Shown here in pieces: positions 8,457 to 18,097 of a stretch of DNA of 64,000 nt. Each line of letters begins with the position of its first letter. Positions within the stretch are counted from its first letter, which is position 1. Under the pieces are notes generated by a model that saw only the letters and a list, made by a program, of their open reading frames with translations, was not told the origin of the DNA and ran no database searches. This stretch comes from JABDMD01 sp965203475. GTDB lineage: Bacteria; Pseudomonadota; Gammaproteobacteria; UBA4575. The stretch is from positions 992,001-1,056,000 of the forward strand of contig OZ241890.1 of the NCBI GenBank assembly GCA_965203475.1. The letters run 5' to 3'. The position numbers were made by a program, and so were the translations under genes.

Positions 8457-8828
8457 TTATAAATAGATTTTAAGTACCGCTACAATTCCAGAAATTGCAA
8501 ATACAATACAAACAAAATTCATTAGTACTAATGTAAATATTTTTAACCAGCCACCAACATAATCTTCAATGATGATTTGTAGGCCCAGTTGTGTGTGATA
8601 AAACGTGGCTGCAATAAAGATGATTAATAAAACAGCAACATATGGTGTTTGCAGCCAGGCGATAACTGTTTCATAACTTGCAGAACCCAAAATTGCGACT
8701 GCAAATACAAGCCAAATAGCTAAGGGGACTAATGCAACTGCAGTAAGTCGTTGCATCCACCAATGCCCTGCACCTTCTTTTGCAGAACCTAAACCTTTTG
8801 CTTCAGATAACGGCGAACGTAAAGACAT
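8457..8828 (-). CDS. sdhD: succinate dehydrogenase membrane anchor SdhD
   Basis: 123 residues from the ATG at 8828, five bases past the sdhC stop; a longer frame to 8861 would run into sdhC. Three transmembrane helices are visible (residues ~25-47, 56-77 and 97-121). The conserved HTQLGLQIIIEDYV segment lies between helices II and III. It anchors SdhAB and, with SdhC, forms the heme b and quinone site. Confidence 0.93.
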   Translation of the reverse strand: MSLRSPLSEAKGLGSAKEGAGHWWMQRLTAVALVPLAIWLVFAVAILGSASYETVIAWLQTPYVAVLLIIFIAATFYHTQLGLQIIIEDYVGGWLKIFTLVLMNFVCIVFAISGIVAVLKIYL

Positions 8829-8833
8829 AACGA

Positions 8834-9220
8834 TTATCCGCAATAAATTGCAATGGCCCAAACAGCTATTGAAAGAATCACGGTAGCTAACAACGTAGCA
8901 ATACCGGAATTTGTGGTCGTATTTTTATCAAAACCATAACCAGCATCCCAGAACAAATGCCGAATTCCATTAAACAAATGAAGAAATAACGCTACGGTCC
9001 AAAGGAATAAAAATATTTGGCCTAGCGTACTTGTGATGTATGTTTGTATAACTTGGTAAGCTTCTGGCCCTGCAGCAAGTGAAATCAGAATTAAAACCAT
9101 AAGCACTGCGCCCACGGCGAGTGCCACACCTGTGATCCGATGCAGAATTGAAATTGCCATGGCTAATGGCCATCGAAATACCTGCAAATGTGGTGATAAT
9201 GGCCTTCCCGAACTAGCCAT
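8834..9220 (-). CDS. sdhC: succinate dehydrogenase cytochrome b556 subunit SdhC
   Basis: 128 residues from the ATG at 9220, with GAGGAG six bases upstream; the ATG at 9232 lacks this. It opens with the SdhC signature RPLSPHLQVFRWPL and SILHRITGVAL (residues 24-34), then LFLHLFNGIRHLFWD. His81 aligns with the heme-ligand His84 of E. coli SdhC, and His88 is the second conserved His. Three transmembrane helices are seen. It is the first gene of the sdh operon; the ~230-base gap to ygfZ must hold its promoter. Confidence 0.94.
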   Translation of the reverse strand: MASSGRPLSPHLQVFRWPLAMAISILHRITGVALAVGAVLMVLILISLAAGPEAYQVIQTYITSTLGQIFLFLWTVALFLHLFNGIRHLFWDAGYGFDKNTTTNSGIATLLATVILSIAVWAIAIYCG

Positions 9221-9454
9221 GCTGCTCCTCAATAATCCTGCTTAACTGCCACCTGAAACACATCCATGTTGGGCGGCTAAAAATGTTTAATTCTTTGTTA
9301 AATACTAACCGATTGGCTGAGAATATTGAACATGTATCTAAAGAAATGTGAATAAATACAATCGCTTAAAGATATTTAATGGTTAAAATTATGCTAAATT
9401 TATGGTGTTTTATAAGATAAACTTTTAAATTGATCAATTTTTAATCAAAACCAT

Positions 9455-10495
9455 ATGAACCAAGATTGGAAAGAATTTATTTGCCAACAAGGAGCAAATA
9501 TTGATGAAGAACGCCTTATTAGCTTTGGTGAAGCAAATAATTATTCTCTTGATGAAAATTATCTGTGTGACCTTTCTAGTCGCGGAATAATTCAAGCATT
9601 TGGCGAAGATGCAAAAAACTTTCTGCACGGACAATTTACTAACGATCTAAATGCGCTTAGTAATGAAAATAGTCAACTGAGTAGTTACTGCAATCCAAAA
9701 GGAAGGATGTTAGCCATATTTACAATTTATCTAAATAAAAATAAATACTCTTTAATAATGCCAAGAAGTGTAGTTGAAGCAACATTAAAAAAATTAATTA
9801 TGTTTAAACTCATGACGAAAGTAGAAATCCAGGACATGTCTGATGGGTTAGTTATTTTTGGTGTTGCAGGTTCCAAAATTGAAACTGCATTACATAATTT
9901 AAATATTTCTATCCCTAAAAATGATAATGATGCCGTTCATACAGAAGGGATTTCATTAATAAGAATTCCTGGACAAACACCAAGAATACTTTTTGTTGCA
10001 TTACCAAAGCTTGCTATCTCTATTTGGAACCAATTAAGCGCACATTGTAATCTTGCATCATCAAATGTTTGGGATTTGCATGACATCGATTCTGGCATTC
10101 CTAAAATTACAGCAGAAACTTATGAAGCATTTATTCCGCAAATGGTGAATTTAGAAATTATTAATGGAGTAAATTTTCAAAAAGGCTGTTACCCAGGCCA
10201 AGAAGTGGTTGCTCGAACACATTACTTAGGAAAACCAAATCGACGTATGTATAAAACAACTGTTGATACTATTGATCCTCCTTCGCCCGGAGAAAATATA
10301 TTTTCCGAAACAGATGGCGATCAGCCAGTTGGAAAGATTGTAACGGCACAAATCAATGACAAGAATGTAACCAGCGCATTAGCCGTATTGCGCACACAAA
10401 AAGAAAATGACTCAGGCTTGCATGTAGGCACACAGGATGGCCCCACACTTTCGTTTCAAACCTTGCCCTATTCATTAGAAGCAGAACAAAAATAA
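9455..10495 (+). CDS. ygfZ: YgfZ, folate-binding Fe-S cluster protein
   Basis: A 346-residue GcvT-like protein carrying the YgfZ signature KGCYPGQE at residues 243-250, with Cys245 matching the essential E. coli Cys228. The N-terminal half has the fold markers FLHGQFTNDL and YCNPKGRMLAIF. YgfZ is a tetrahydrofolate-dependent factor needed for full activity of some Fe-S enzymes. It is divergent from sdhCDAB-sdhE-ygfX, a neighbourhood that resembles E. coli ygfZ / sdhE-ygfX. No Shine-Dalgarno site is evident before the ATG. It converges with lysS, two bases apart. Confidence 0.93.
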   Translation: MNQDWKEFICQQGANIDEERLISFGEANNYSLDENYLCDLSSRGIIQAFGEDAKNFLHGQFTNDLNALSNENSQLSSYCNPKGRMLAIFTIYLNKNKYSLIMPRSVVEATLKKLIMFKLMTKVEIQDMSDGLVIFGVAGSKIETALHNLNISIPKNDNDAVHTEGISLIRIPGQTPRILFVALPKLAISIWNQLSAHCNLASSNVWDLHDIDSGIPKITAETYEAFIPQMVNLEIINGVNFQKGCYPGQEVVARTHYLGKPNRRMYKTTVDTIDPPSPGENIFSETDGDQPVGKIVTAQINDKNVTSALAVLRTQKENDSGLHVGTQDGPTLSFQTLPYSLEAEQK

Positions 10496-10497
10496 AA

Positions 10498-11964
10498 TTA
10501 ATTTGGTTTCATATGGGGAAATAATATGACATCCCGTATCGTATGCGAATCTGTAAACAGCATAACTAACCGATCAATTCCTATTCCTTCTCCAGCGGTG
10601 GGCGGTAATCCATATTCCAATGCACGAATATAATCTTCGTCATAATGCATCGCCTCATGGTCTCCCGCTTCTTTTTCGGCTACTTGCGCTTTAAAACGTT
10701 CAGCCTGATCTTCCGGGTCGTTTAATTCAGAAAATCCGTTCGCAATTTCTCGGCCCCCGACAAAAAATTCAAATCGATCTGTTACAAATGGATTCTCATC
10801 ATTTTTTCTAGCAAGAGGTGACACTTCCGTTGGGTAGGCAGTAATAAACGTTGGATCTTTTAGATTGTCTTCAACGGTTTTCTCGAAGATCTCAATTTGA
10901 ATTTTGCCTAGCCCATAATTGTCTTTAATTGGAATATCGAGTTGTTTGGCAAGCTTGGCTGCACTATCCCAGTCATCAAGGTCTGCATCATTCATTGAAG
11001 AATTAAAATGAAGGATAGATTCTTTTACTGTCATTCGTGCAAAGGGTTTTGCAAAATCATAGGTTTCATCACCATACTGAATGGATACTGTTCCAATGAC
11101 CTCTTTACATATCCCTCGCATTAATTCTTCTGTTAAATCCATGAGATCGTTGTAATCTGCATAGGCTTGGTAAAATTCAAGCATGGTAAATTCAGGATTG
11201 TGCCGTGTTGATAATCCTTCATTTCGAAAATTGCGATTAATTTCAAACACGCGCTCAATTCCGCCCACAACAAGTCGTTTTAAATACAATTCTGGTGCGA
11301 CTCGCATATATAAAGGAATATCTAACGCATTATGATGTGTTTCAAAAGGCCTTGCGGTTGCACCACCGGGAATTACTTGCATCATGGGTGTTTCCACTTC
11401 AACAAATTTTCTATTCGCTAAAAATTCACGCAAGTATTGAATAATTTTTACACGCATTGTAAATACATCACGTGATTCTTGATTCATAATTAAATCCACA
11501 TAACGCATTCGATAACGCAATTCTTGATCGGTTAAACCGTGAAACTTTTCTGGAAGTGGACGTAATGATTTAGTTAATAAAACTACTTCTTCTATCTTTA
11601 CGTACAAATCCCCTTTGCCTGATTTATTAATCGAACCTGCAACACCGATGATGTCACCAATATCCCAACCATCAATACTTTTTACTAACTCTTTATCTAA
11701 ATTCTTGCGGTCAATATAAGCTTGTATCCTTCCTGTCATATCTTGCAACACTAAAAACGGCCCGCGCTTAGCCATAATGCGTCCAGCAACTTTTGTATGA
11801 TGATTAAGCTCTACTAATTCATCTTTAGTTTTATCGGCAAGTTGATTTTGCAAGTCTTGCGCATAGCTATCTCTTCTGAAGCGGTTAGGAAAAGCATTGC
11901 CTTGCTCACGCAATTGCTCAAGTTTGTTGCGACGCTCAGCAATTAATTTATTGTCATCATCCAT
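10498..11964 (-). CDS. lysS: lysyl-tRNA synthetase (class II)
   Basis: A 488-residue class II LysRS. The N-terminal OB-fold anticodon domain contains VAGRIMAKRGPFLVLQD. Catalytic motif 2 is FRNEGLSTRHNPEFT, and motif 3 is GIGIDRLVM near the C-terminus. It attaches lysine to tRNA-Lys in the cytoplasm. It lies 16 bases downstream of prfB on the same strand, as in E. coli. The length is slightly below the usual ~500 residues, with a short N-terminal extension. Confidence 0.97.
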   Translation of the reverse strand: MDDDNKLIAERRNKLEQLREQGNAFPNRFRRDSYAQDLQNQLADKTKDELVELNHHTKVAGRIMAKRGPFLVLQDMTGRIQAYIDRKNLDKELVKSIDGWDIGDIIGVAGSINKSGKGDLYVKIEEVVLLTKSLRPLPEKFHGLTDQELRYRMRYVDLIMNQESRDVFTMRVKIIQYLREFLANRKFVEVETPMMQVIPGGATARPFETHHNALDIPLYMRVAPELYLKRLVVGGIERVFEINRNFRNEGLSTRHNPEFTMLEFYQAYADYNDLMDLTEELMRGICKEVIGTVSIQYGDETYDFAKPFARMTVKESILHFNSSMNDADLDDWDSAAKLAKQLDIPIKDNYGLGKIQIEIFEKTVEDNLKDPTFITAYPTEVSPLARKNDENPFVTDRFEFFVGGREIANGFSELNDPEDQAERFKAQVAEKEAGDHEAMHYDEDYIRALEYGLPPTAGEGIGIDRLVMLFTDSHTIRDVILFPHMKPN

Positions 11965-11980
11965 ATTCTTTAACTATTTC

Positions 11981-13076
11981 CTACAACCCGTTCTTCAGAC
12001 TTGCCTCAATAAACGGATCCAAATCCCCATCAAGTACTGCTTGTGTGTTTCCTGTTTCAACCGAGGTTCTTAGATCTTTAATTCTAGATTGATCCAAAAC
12101 ATAAGAACGAATCTGACTTCCCCAACCGATATCGGCTTTACTCTCTTCAAGTTGTTGTTGTTCACCACGCCTTTTTTGAATTTCTAGTTCATACAACTTT
12201 GCTTTTAGTTGTTTCATAGCCATGTCTTTGTTTTTATGTTGTGAGCGATCATTTTGGCATTGTGTCACAACCCCAGTTGGGATGTGAGTAATCCGTACAG
12301 CCGATTCTGTTTTATTTACATGTTGACCACCTGCTCCACTTGCACGATATACATCGATACGCAGGTCTGCAGGATTGATTTCGATATCAATATCATCATC
12401 CACTTCAGGCGATACAAATACTGCAGCAAAAGAAGTGTGTCTTCTATTTCCGGAATCAAATGGGGATTTCCTTACCAAGCGATGCACACCTGTTTCTGTT
12501 CTTAACCAACCAAATGCATATTCGCCTTCAAATTTGATGGTTGCACTTTTGATACCTGCCACTTCACCAGGAGATACTTCAATTAAATCTGTCTTAAAAC
12601 CTTTACGTTCCCCCCAGCGCAAAAACATTCTCAGTAGCATCTCTGCCCAGTCTTGCGCCTCGGTTCCACCTGAACCAGACTGAATATCCAAAAACGCATT
12701 GTTGGCATCCATTTCACCCGAAAACATGCGGCGGAATTCCAATTCTGCAACGCGGTCATCAAGTGCCTGCAAATCTTTCTCAATTTCTTGCAATGTGTCG
12801 AGGTCATTCTCTTCTGCTGCCAGACTCAATAAATCCTTCGCATCAGACACTCCATTTTCTACTTCTTCGATGGTAGTAACTACGGCTTCTAAACCAGATC
12901 GCTCTTTACCGAGTTTTTGCGCAACTTCGGGCTGATTCCAAATTTCAGGATCCTCTAGCTCTCGACTCACCTCATCTAATCGTTCACGTTTGTTTTCGTA
13001 GTCAAAGGTACCCCCTTAAACTGGCAGAACGCTCACTTAAGTCTTCGATTAAATTTTGTAATGGATTAATTTCCAT
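11981..13076 (-). CDS. prfB: peptide chain release factor 2, with programmed +1 frameshift
   Basis: The gene is read in two frames. The first runs from the ATG at 13076 for 24 codons (MEINPLQNLIEDL...LRGYL) to an in-frame TGA at 13002-13004. The main frame resumes one base on as DYENKRERLDEVS and continues to 11981, giving 364 residues, close to the E. coli length of 365. The UGA-recognition motif SPF (VRKSPFDSG) and the peptidyl-hydrolysis motif GGQ (SGAGGQHVNK) are present. RF2 ends translation at UGA and UAA, and low RF2 favours the frameshift, giving autoregulation. Order recJ-prfB-lysS as in E. coli. Confidence 0.97.
13002..13016 (-). promoter_or_regulatory. prfB programmed +1 frameshift site
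   Basis: Read on the minus strand: AGGGGG, three bases, then CTT TGA C. The internal Shine-Dalgarno, its spacing, the slippery CTT and the UGA followed by C all match the E. coli prfB site. Ribosomes pausing at UGA slip from CUU to UUU. Confidence 0.96.
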
Positions 13077-13161
13077 ATTTGGTTGATATATTCTCTGTTG
13101 TCTAAGCTAAATTTCTGGGTTGCGTATCATAGAGCAAAATTAAGAAATTCAAAACGCCTGT

Positions 13162-14901
13162 TTATATTTCTACAGATTCTAGATACTGTACATTAAGCTG
13201 TGGGGAACGTACTCCTCTAAATTCATTAACCTCGAGTTTATAGGCAATTCTCACTTGCGATGATTTGTCATCCCAATTAAATCGATCATAATTAAACGCA
13301 ATAGCATCGACTGCACGCTTGCCTTCAATTGGCGTTAAACTTAGTTTTAAATGATGAGCACCAACAATTCGATGTTCATTAACTGAAAACACTCCGTCAA
13401 ACACTGGCTCTGGAAATCCCTGCCCCCATGGACCCGCGTTAAATAAAATTTCTGCAATATCTAAAGACAATTCGCTTTCATTTAATTCGCCGTCTGAAAG
13501 TAAAATAGATTCTAGTTGTTCTGGAACTACCAACTCTTCCACCGTGCTATTAAAAATAGTAGAAAACTGCTCAAACTTATCTATAGAAATACAAACTCCT
13601 GCTGCCATAGCATGCCCACCAAAAGTATTGATAAGGTCGGGATTTCGTGTAGCAATTAGCTCTAAAGCATCACGAATATGAAATCCTGGGATAGAACGTG
13701 CAGAACCTTTTAACTCACGTTCATTTGTTTTAGCGAAAACAATAACGGGTCGGTGTGCCTTTTCTTTTATTCTTGCAGCCACAATACCAATAACACCCTG
13801 ATGCCAATCAGAATCATACAAAGAGATACCAAATTTAAGCGAATCTTTTTCTAAAAATTTTAATTGATTATTTTTTAAAACTTTTAACGCTTGCAATTGC
13901 ATATCACGTTCTATTTGTTTGCGCTCTTCATTTAGCTGATCAAGCTTGTTTGCAAGCTCAAGTGCTTGCGTATCATCGTCCGATAATAAACATTCAATGC
14001 CCAACGACATATCTTCTAGTCTTCCGGCTGCATTTAATCGAGGGCCTAATACAAATCCAAGATCACTAGAACTAATTCTTGATAAATTTTTACCTGCAAT
14101 CGTTAATAAAGCACGTATTCCAGCACAACATTTACCAGCCCGAATTCGTTTTAAACCTTGGTCTACAAATATTCGGTTGTTGTAGTCTAGTTTTACAACA
14201 TCTGCCACTGTACCAACAGCCACAATATCCAAGTAATTGGCTAAAGCAGGTTCAGGGATATTTTGTTGTTCGAACCATTGTTGCTCTCTTAAATATGCTC
14301 GTAGTGCAGTTAGCACATAAAATACAACCCCAACGCCTGCTAGATTTTTACTAGAAAATTCATCTTCAGGTAAATTAGGATTAACAATTACATTTGCATC
14401 AGGCAAATGTTTCCCTGGTAAATGATGATCGGTAATTAGTACATCAATTCCTTTATCTCTTGCTGCGGTAACACCCTCTATACTCGAGATACCGTTATCA
14501 ACTGTAATAATTAACGAAGGCTCAAATTTAGTGGCAACATCAACAATTTCTGGTGTTAAACCATAGCCATATTCGAATCGATTGGGCACTAAATAGTCTG
14601 CATAATGATAGTTAAAACTTTTCAGAACCCGGATAAATAATGCAGTGCTAGTAGCGCCATCCGCATCGAAATCGCCAACAATAAGGATTCTTCTATTCTC
14701 TTGCATGCAGGCATAAATTAATTTCACCGCCTCTTGAATATTTGATAATCCTCCAGGTAACAATGCATTTGCCAGTGAATGATTAATTTCATCTAAATGA
14801 TGCAGGCCGCGATATGTATAGATACGCTTAAGAATTGGATGCAATTCCTGAAGTTGCTCGCTCAACATAGGCTCTGAGCGGCGCTTGAGTGTTGTTAGCA
14901 T
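13162..14901 (-). CDS. recJ: single-stranded-DNA 5'-3' exonuclease RecJ
   Basis: 579 residues from the ATG at 14901; an upstream frame to 14955 adds 18 residues unlike other RecJ proteins. DHH-family motifs are visible: VGDFDADGATS (motif I), TVDNG (motif II) and ITDHHLPG (motif III). DHHA1 has FGGHAMAAGV, and an OB-fold domain follows to the C-terminus. RecJ degrades single-stranded DNA in recombination and mismatch repair, using Mn or Mg ions. It is the first gene of the recJ-prfB-lysS set, with an 85-base gap before prfB. Confidence 0.96.
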   Translation of the reverse strand: MLTTLKRRSEPMLSEQLQELHPILKRIYTYRGLHHLDEINHSLANALLPGGLSNIQEAVKLIYACMQENRRILIVGDFDADGATSTALFIRVLKSFNYHYADYLVPNRFEYGYGLTPEIVDVATKFEPSLIITVDNGISSIEGVTAARDKGIDVLITDHHLPGKHLPDANVIVNPNLPEDEFSSKNLAGVGVVFYVLTALRAYLREQQWFEQQNIPEPALANYLDIVAVGTVADVVKLDYNNRIFVDQGLKRIRAGKCCAGIRALLTIAGKNLSRISSSDLGFVLGPRLNAAGRLEDMSLGIECLLSDDDTQALELANKLDQLNEERKQIERDMQLQALKVLKNNQLKFLEKDSLKFGISLYDSDWHQGVIGIVAARIKEKAHRPVIVFAKTNERELKGSARSIPGFHIRDALELIATRNPDLINTFGGHAMAAGVCISIDKFEQFSTIFNSTVEELVVPEQLESILLSDGELNESELSLDIAEILFNAGPWGQGFPEPVFDGVFSVNEHRIVGAHHLKLSLTPIEGKRAVDAIAFNYDRFNWDDKSSQVRIAYKLEVNEFRGVRSPQLNVQYLESVEI

Positions 14902-15123
14902 GAGAGGCGAATTTTCAAATATACTTAGGTATATTCTAAACACTAAAAACTTCATAATTCACGGCTTTTCAAGCATCTCCCAGTTCTGTCTACAGGCAAA
15001 CTATGTAAGAAGTTACCTGAACATTAATATAGTTTTTATTAATTATTATGTACTTAGCTAAGATAGATGATGCAAAACTTCTATATAATTTGCTCACCAC
15101 TTAATTAATTATTAAATCTATTC

Positions 15124-16539
15124 ATGGCCGAACATATTCTTTTTTTAACCGGAAAACTGGCTGAAAAAAGTTTGCATAGAGTTTTAGAGTCGATGCAACC
15201 TACCGAATTTACTTATGAGGTTCGGCAGTTAGGGGTTAGTGTTGCCGCATTAATGACAACCTCTTTAATCGAAAAGAGACTTACTAATACTGGAAATGCC
15301 AATAAAGTTGTAATTCCTGGGCGCTGCCGCGGCGATATTGAACAGCTTTCGAAAGTTTTGGGTATACCCGTTGAACGTGGGCCTGAAGAATTAAAGGATT
15401 TACCAGGCTATTTTGGGCAACAAAGTAAACACGCTGCTTTAGATAAATATGACTTACAAATTTTTGCGGAAATTGTTGATGCGCCCAATATGTCAGTCGA
15501 TGAAATTGTTAAACGCGCGCATCAATATAAAGAAGATGGCGCCAATATCATTGATATCGGATGTTTGCCAAATACAGAATTTCCGCATTTAAAAGAAACC
15601 GTACAAGCGCTTAAAGACGAAAAGTTTTCGGTAAGCGTAGATTCTCTCGAAACAGATGATTTATTAGCAGGCGGCACAGCAGGTGCTGATTACTTATTTA
15701 GTTTAAGTGAAGATACATTATGGATTTTAGATGAGGTTACTTCTACACCGATCGTTATTGGCAACCCTCCCACAGATGTAAGGTCTCTTTACCGTGCGAT
15801 AGAAACACTGTTAACAGAAGATAAGAAATTTATTGCAGATTCAATTCTTGATCCCATTCATTTTGGTTTTACAGAATCGATTGTGCGTTATCGAAATTTA
15901 CGTCGTCGTTTTCCTGAAATCGATATTGTCATGGGAGTTGGAAATTTAACTGAACTCACTCACGCCGATTCAGCTGGGACCAATGCATTACTTCTAGGCA
16001 TTATTTCTGAACTTGAAATTAAATATGTGCTTACTACGGAAGTAAGTGAACATTGCAGGTGCGCAGTTCGAGAAGCCGATTTAGCGCGAAAAATAATGTA
16101 TGCATCGCGCATAGATAATATCCCCCCTAAAGGTTACGATAATAGACTAATGGCTTTACATGAGCGGAAACCTTTTCCTTATTCCAAAGAAGAAATTGCA
16201 GAACTAGCCTCGGAAATAAAAGATGCAAATTTTCGTATTCAAGTAAGTGAAGAAGGTATTCACACTTATAATCGAGATGGCTTGCGTATTTCGACAGATC
16301 CGTATGAAATTTACCCATATCTAAACGTAGAAGACGATGGTGGACATGCATATTATTTAGGGGTTGAACATGCACGTGCGCAAATTGCGTGGCAATTAGG
16401 AAAGCGCTATGAACAGGATGAAGAATTGGATTGGGGTGTCGCTACCAAAAAAGAGCAAGAAGATTTAAGTACATTTAAAGAAGCGGGCTCCACTATGCAC
16501 ACTCGCAAAGATAGAAAAAATAAAAGAAAGAAAAAATAA
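15124..16539 (+). CDS. dihydropteroate synthase-like protein (DUF6513 type) of the H4MPT pathway
   Basis: A 471-residue protein. The N-terminal ~110 residues form a separate domain (HILFLTGKLAEKSLHRVL, IPGRCRGD), and residues ~120-400 form a pterin-binding TIM barrel with the DHPS-like YKEDGANIIDIGCLPN. The C-terminus has a Lys/Arg-rich tail. Proteins of this two-domain type occur in methanogens and H4MPT-using bacteria and are linked to H4MPT synthesis, but the exact reaction is not settled. It opens a plus-strand operon with a DUF447 gene and mfnB. A TATAAT-like -10 lies at 15084-15089. Its stop overlaps the next start (TAATG). Confidence 0.85.
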   Translation: MAEHILFLTGKLAEKSLHRVLESMQPTEFTYEVRQLGVSVAALMTTSLIEKRLTNTGNANKVVIPGRCRGDIEQLSKVLGIPVERGPEELKDLPGYFGQQSKHAALDKYDLQIFAEIVDAPNMSVDEIVKRAHQYKEDGANIIDIGCLPNTEFPHLKETVQALKDEKFSVSVDSLETDDLLAGGTAGADYLFSLSEDTLWILDEVTSTPIVIGNPPTDVRSLYRAIETLLTEDKKFIADSILDPIHFGFTESIVRYRNLRRRFPEIDIVMGVGNLTELTHADSAGTNALLLGIISELEIKYVLTTEVSEHCRCAVREADLARKIMYASRIDNIPPKGYDNRLMALHERKPFPYSKEEIAELASEIKDANFRIQVSEEGIHTYNRDGLRISTDPYEIYPYLNVEDDGGHAYYLGVEHARAQIAWQLGKRYEQDEELDWGVATKKEQEDLSTFKEAGSTMHTRKDRKNKRKKK

Positions 16540-17096
16540 TGCCTTTCATTAGAGAATGTATCGTCACAACTTTGCATGAAGACGGTTCAGCACATGTCGC
16601 TCCAATGGGAATTCATGAAGAGGGAGAACACTTGCTTATTATGCCGTTCAAGCCATCCTCCACACTTGAAAATCTTGAAAAAAATAACACAGCAACCTTG
16701 AATTACACAGATGATGTGCGAGTGTATGCTGGATGTTTGACAAATCACCGGGATTGGCCTATTTGCGACACTCAAGTGATAAAAGGCGTGCGTCTTCAAA
16801 ACTGTTTAGCACACACAGAATTAGAAGTAATTGATCATGTAGAAGATGAAGTTCGACCCAAATACATATGCAAAATAGTACACGAAGACACGCATGCCCC
16901 TTTTCATGGGTATAATCGCGCGCAATCAGCTGTACTTGAACTTGCTATTTTAGTGAGTCGATTAAAAAGATTGCCGCCAGAAAAAATTAAACAAGAATTA
17001 GAGTATTTAACCATTATTTATGAAAAAACATCCGGACCTAGAGAGCAAGAAGCCTGGGGCTGGTTAATGGAAAAAATTCAACAATTTCAAAAGTAG
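16539..17096 (+). CDS. DUF447 family protein
   Basis: A 185-residue protein of the DUF447 family. It begins RECIVTTLHEDGSAHVAPMGI, a split-barrel (FMN-binding-like) opening, with DDVRVYAGCL in the middle. The C-terminal helices carry FHGYNRAQSAVLELAILVSRL. Members are found mainly in methanogens and H4MPT-containing bacteria; no reaction has been firmly assigned. The start overlaps the stop of the DHPS-like gene by one base, so the two products are translationally coupled and may act together. The FMN-binding fold suggests a redox step in pterin or furan cofactor synthesis, which is inference only. Confidence 0.82.
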   Translation: MPFIRECIVTTLHEDGSAHVAPMGIHEEGEHLLIMPFKPSSTLENLEKNNTATLNYTDDVRVYAGCLTNHRDWPICDTQVIKGVRLQNCLAHTELEVIDHVEDEVRPKYICKIVHEDTHAPFHGYNRAQSAVLELAILVSRLKRLPPEKIKQELEYLTIIYEKTSGPREQEAWGWLMEKIQQFQK

Positions 17097-17106
17097 GAAA
17101 CGAAAT

Positions 17107-17814
17107 ATGACAGGAATGTTAGCCAGCGTGCGTAACCTTGAAGAAGCCAAAGCAGTATTTCTAGGAGGTGCTGACATCATTGACTTAAAGGAACCTGGAA
17201 AAGGTGCTCTAGGTGCCGTGCCACTACAAACACAGCACCTAGTTGTGGATGAACTTTGGGAAAAGTGTGTCATTAGTGCGACGATTGGTGATTTACCTGC
17301 AGATCAAATCCTAATAGAAAAACATGTGTTACAAACCGCAGAAACTGGTGTGGACTATGTAAAGGTAGGAATGTTTAGTGACCGGCATATTGAAAACTGT
17401 TTGCCTCACTTAATACATTGTGCCAATAAAGGGATTGCAATTATTGCTGTGTTTTTTGCGGATATGGACTTTGATACAGACTACGTAATACAAATTTCCA
17501 AGCATGCACATTTGAAAGGTGTCATGTTGGATACTGCAAAAAAAGGACATGGAAAATTACTAGACTACAAAAATATTCTACACCTGGAATATTTTGTGAA
17601 TCGAGCCAAACAAAATGGACTTATTACTGGCTTGGCTGGCTCTTTAACAATTGATGATATACCTGTCATGTTAAAAGCAAATCCAGACTATATTGGTTTT
17701 CGCACAGCGCTTTGCACTATGTATAAACGAAGTAGTCAACTTGATCCTAAATTAATTCAAGAAATAAGAAATAAAATTCCATACCAGAATGAAGCAATAT
17801 CAAATCTAGCTTGA
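17107..17814 (+). CDS. mfnB: (5-formylfuran-3-yl)methyl phosphate synthase
   Basis: A 235-residue TIM-barrel protein matching MfnB. The N-terminal signature GGADIIDLKEPGKGALGA contains Lys28, matching the Schiff-base Lys of archaeal MfnB. A second conserved stretch LDTAKKGHGKLLD sits at residues 141-153. MfnB turns two glyceraldehyde-3-phosphate molecules into the furan phosphate that starts methanofuran synthesis. Bacteria with H4MPT make a methanofuran analogue (methylofuran) for the formyltransferase/hydrolase complex. It is third in the operon, 10 bases after DUF447. Other mfn genes lie at 24.7-28.7 kb. Confidence 0.92.
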   Translation: MTGMLASVRNLEEAKAVFLGGADIIDLKEPGKGALGAVPLQTQHLVVDELWEKCVISATIGDLPADQILIEKHVLQTAETGVDYVKVGMFSDRHIENCLPHLIHCANKGIAIIAVFFADMDFDTDYVIQISKHAHLKGVMLDTAKKGHGKLLDYKNILHLEYFVNRAKQNGLITGLAGSLTIDDIPVMLKANPDYIGFRTALCTMYKRSSQLDPKLIQEIRNKIPYQNEAISNLA

Positions 17815-17830
17815 TATTTCGAAACTCAAA

Positions 17831-18091
17831 ATGAAAAAAATAAAAAATGAGGCAGAATTAGTTAAAAAAGCAATACGTGTGGGTATGATTTATGCGGAAA
17901 AACGTGGTGTTGTTAAATTTGAGTCTACTGATTCGTCTAATGAAAAAGTGGAATATCTTTATCGTCTTCTTGTACATGACAAACTTATTCAGCCTTTAGC
18001 AAAAGACCAAATTAGTTTGCCCAACATGAAACACAAACTGGCGATTTGGGTTTCACGACAACTTCCTGCCGATCATCCACTTTTGCAATAA
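17831..18091 (+). CDS. small DUF5062-like protein
   Basis: An 86-residue, mostly helical, basic protein beginning MKKIKNEAELVKKAIRVGM. It has a YAEKRGVVKF segment and a C-terminal HKLAIWVSRQLPADHPLL. The pattern matches the small uncharacterised family DUF5062 of marine gammaproteobacteria, as remembered; no search was possible. It sits 16 bases after mfnB and 6 bases before the acyltransferase, so it is probably co-transcribed. Nothing suggests a link to C1 metabolism beyond position. Confidence 0.7.
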   Translation: MKKIKNEAELVKKAIRVGMIYAEKRGVVKFESTDSSNEKVEYLYRLLVHDKLIQPLAKDQISLPNMKHKLAIWVSRQLPADHPLLQ

Positions 18092-18097
18092 TTCGTT

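Noticed and set aside
12970..13076. A broken prfB gene
   Set aside because: The stop is the programmed frameshift site, not damage.
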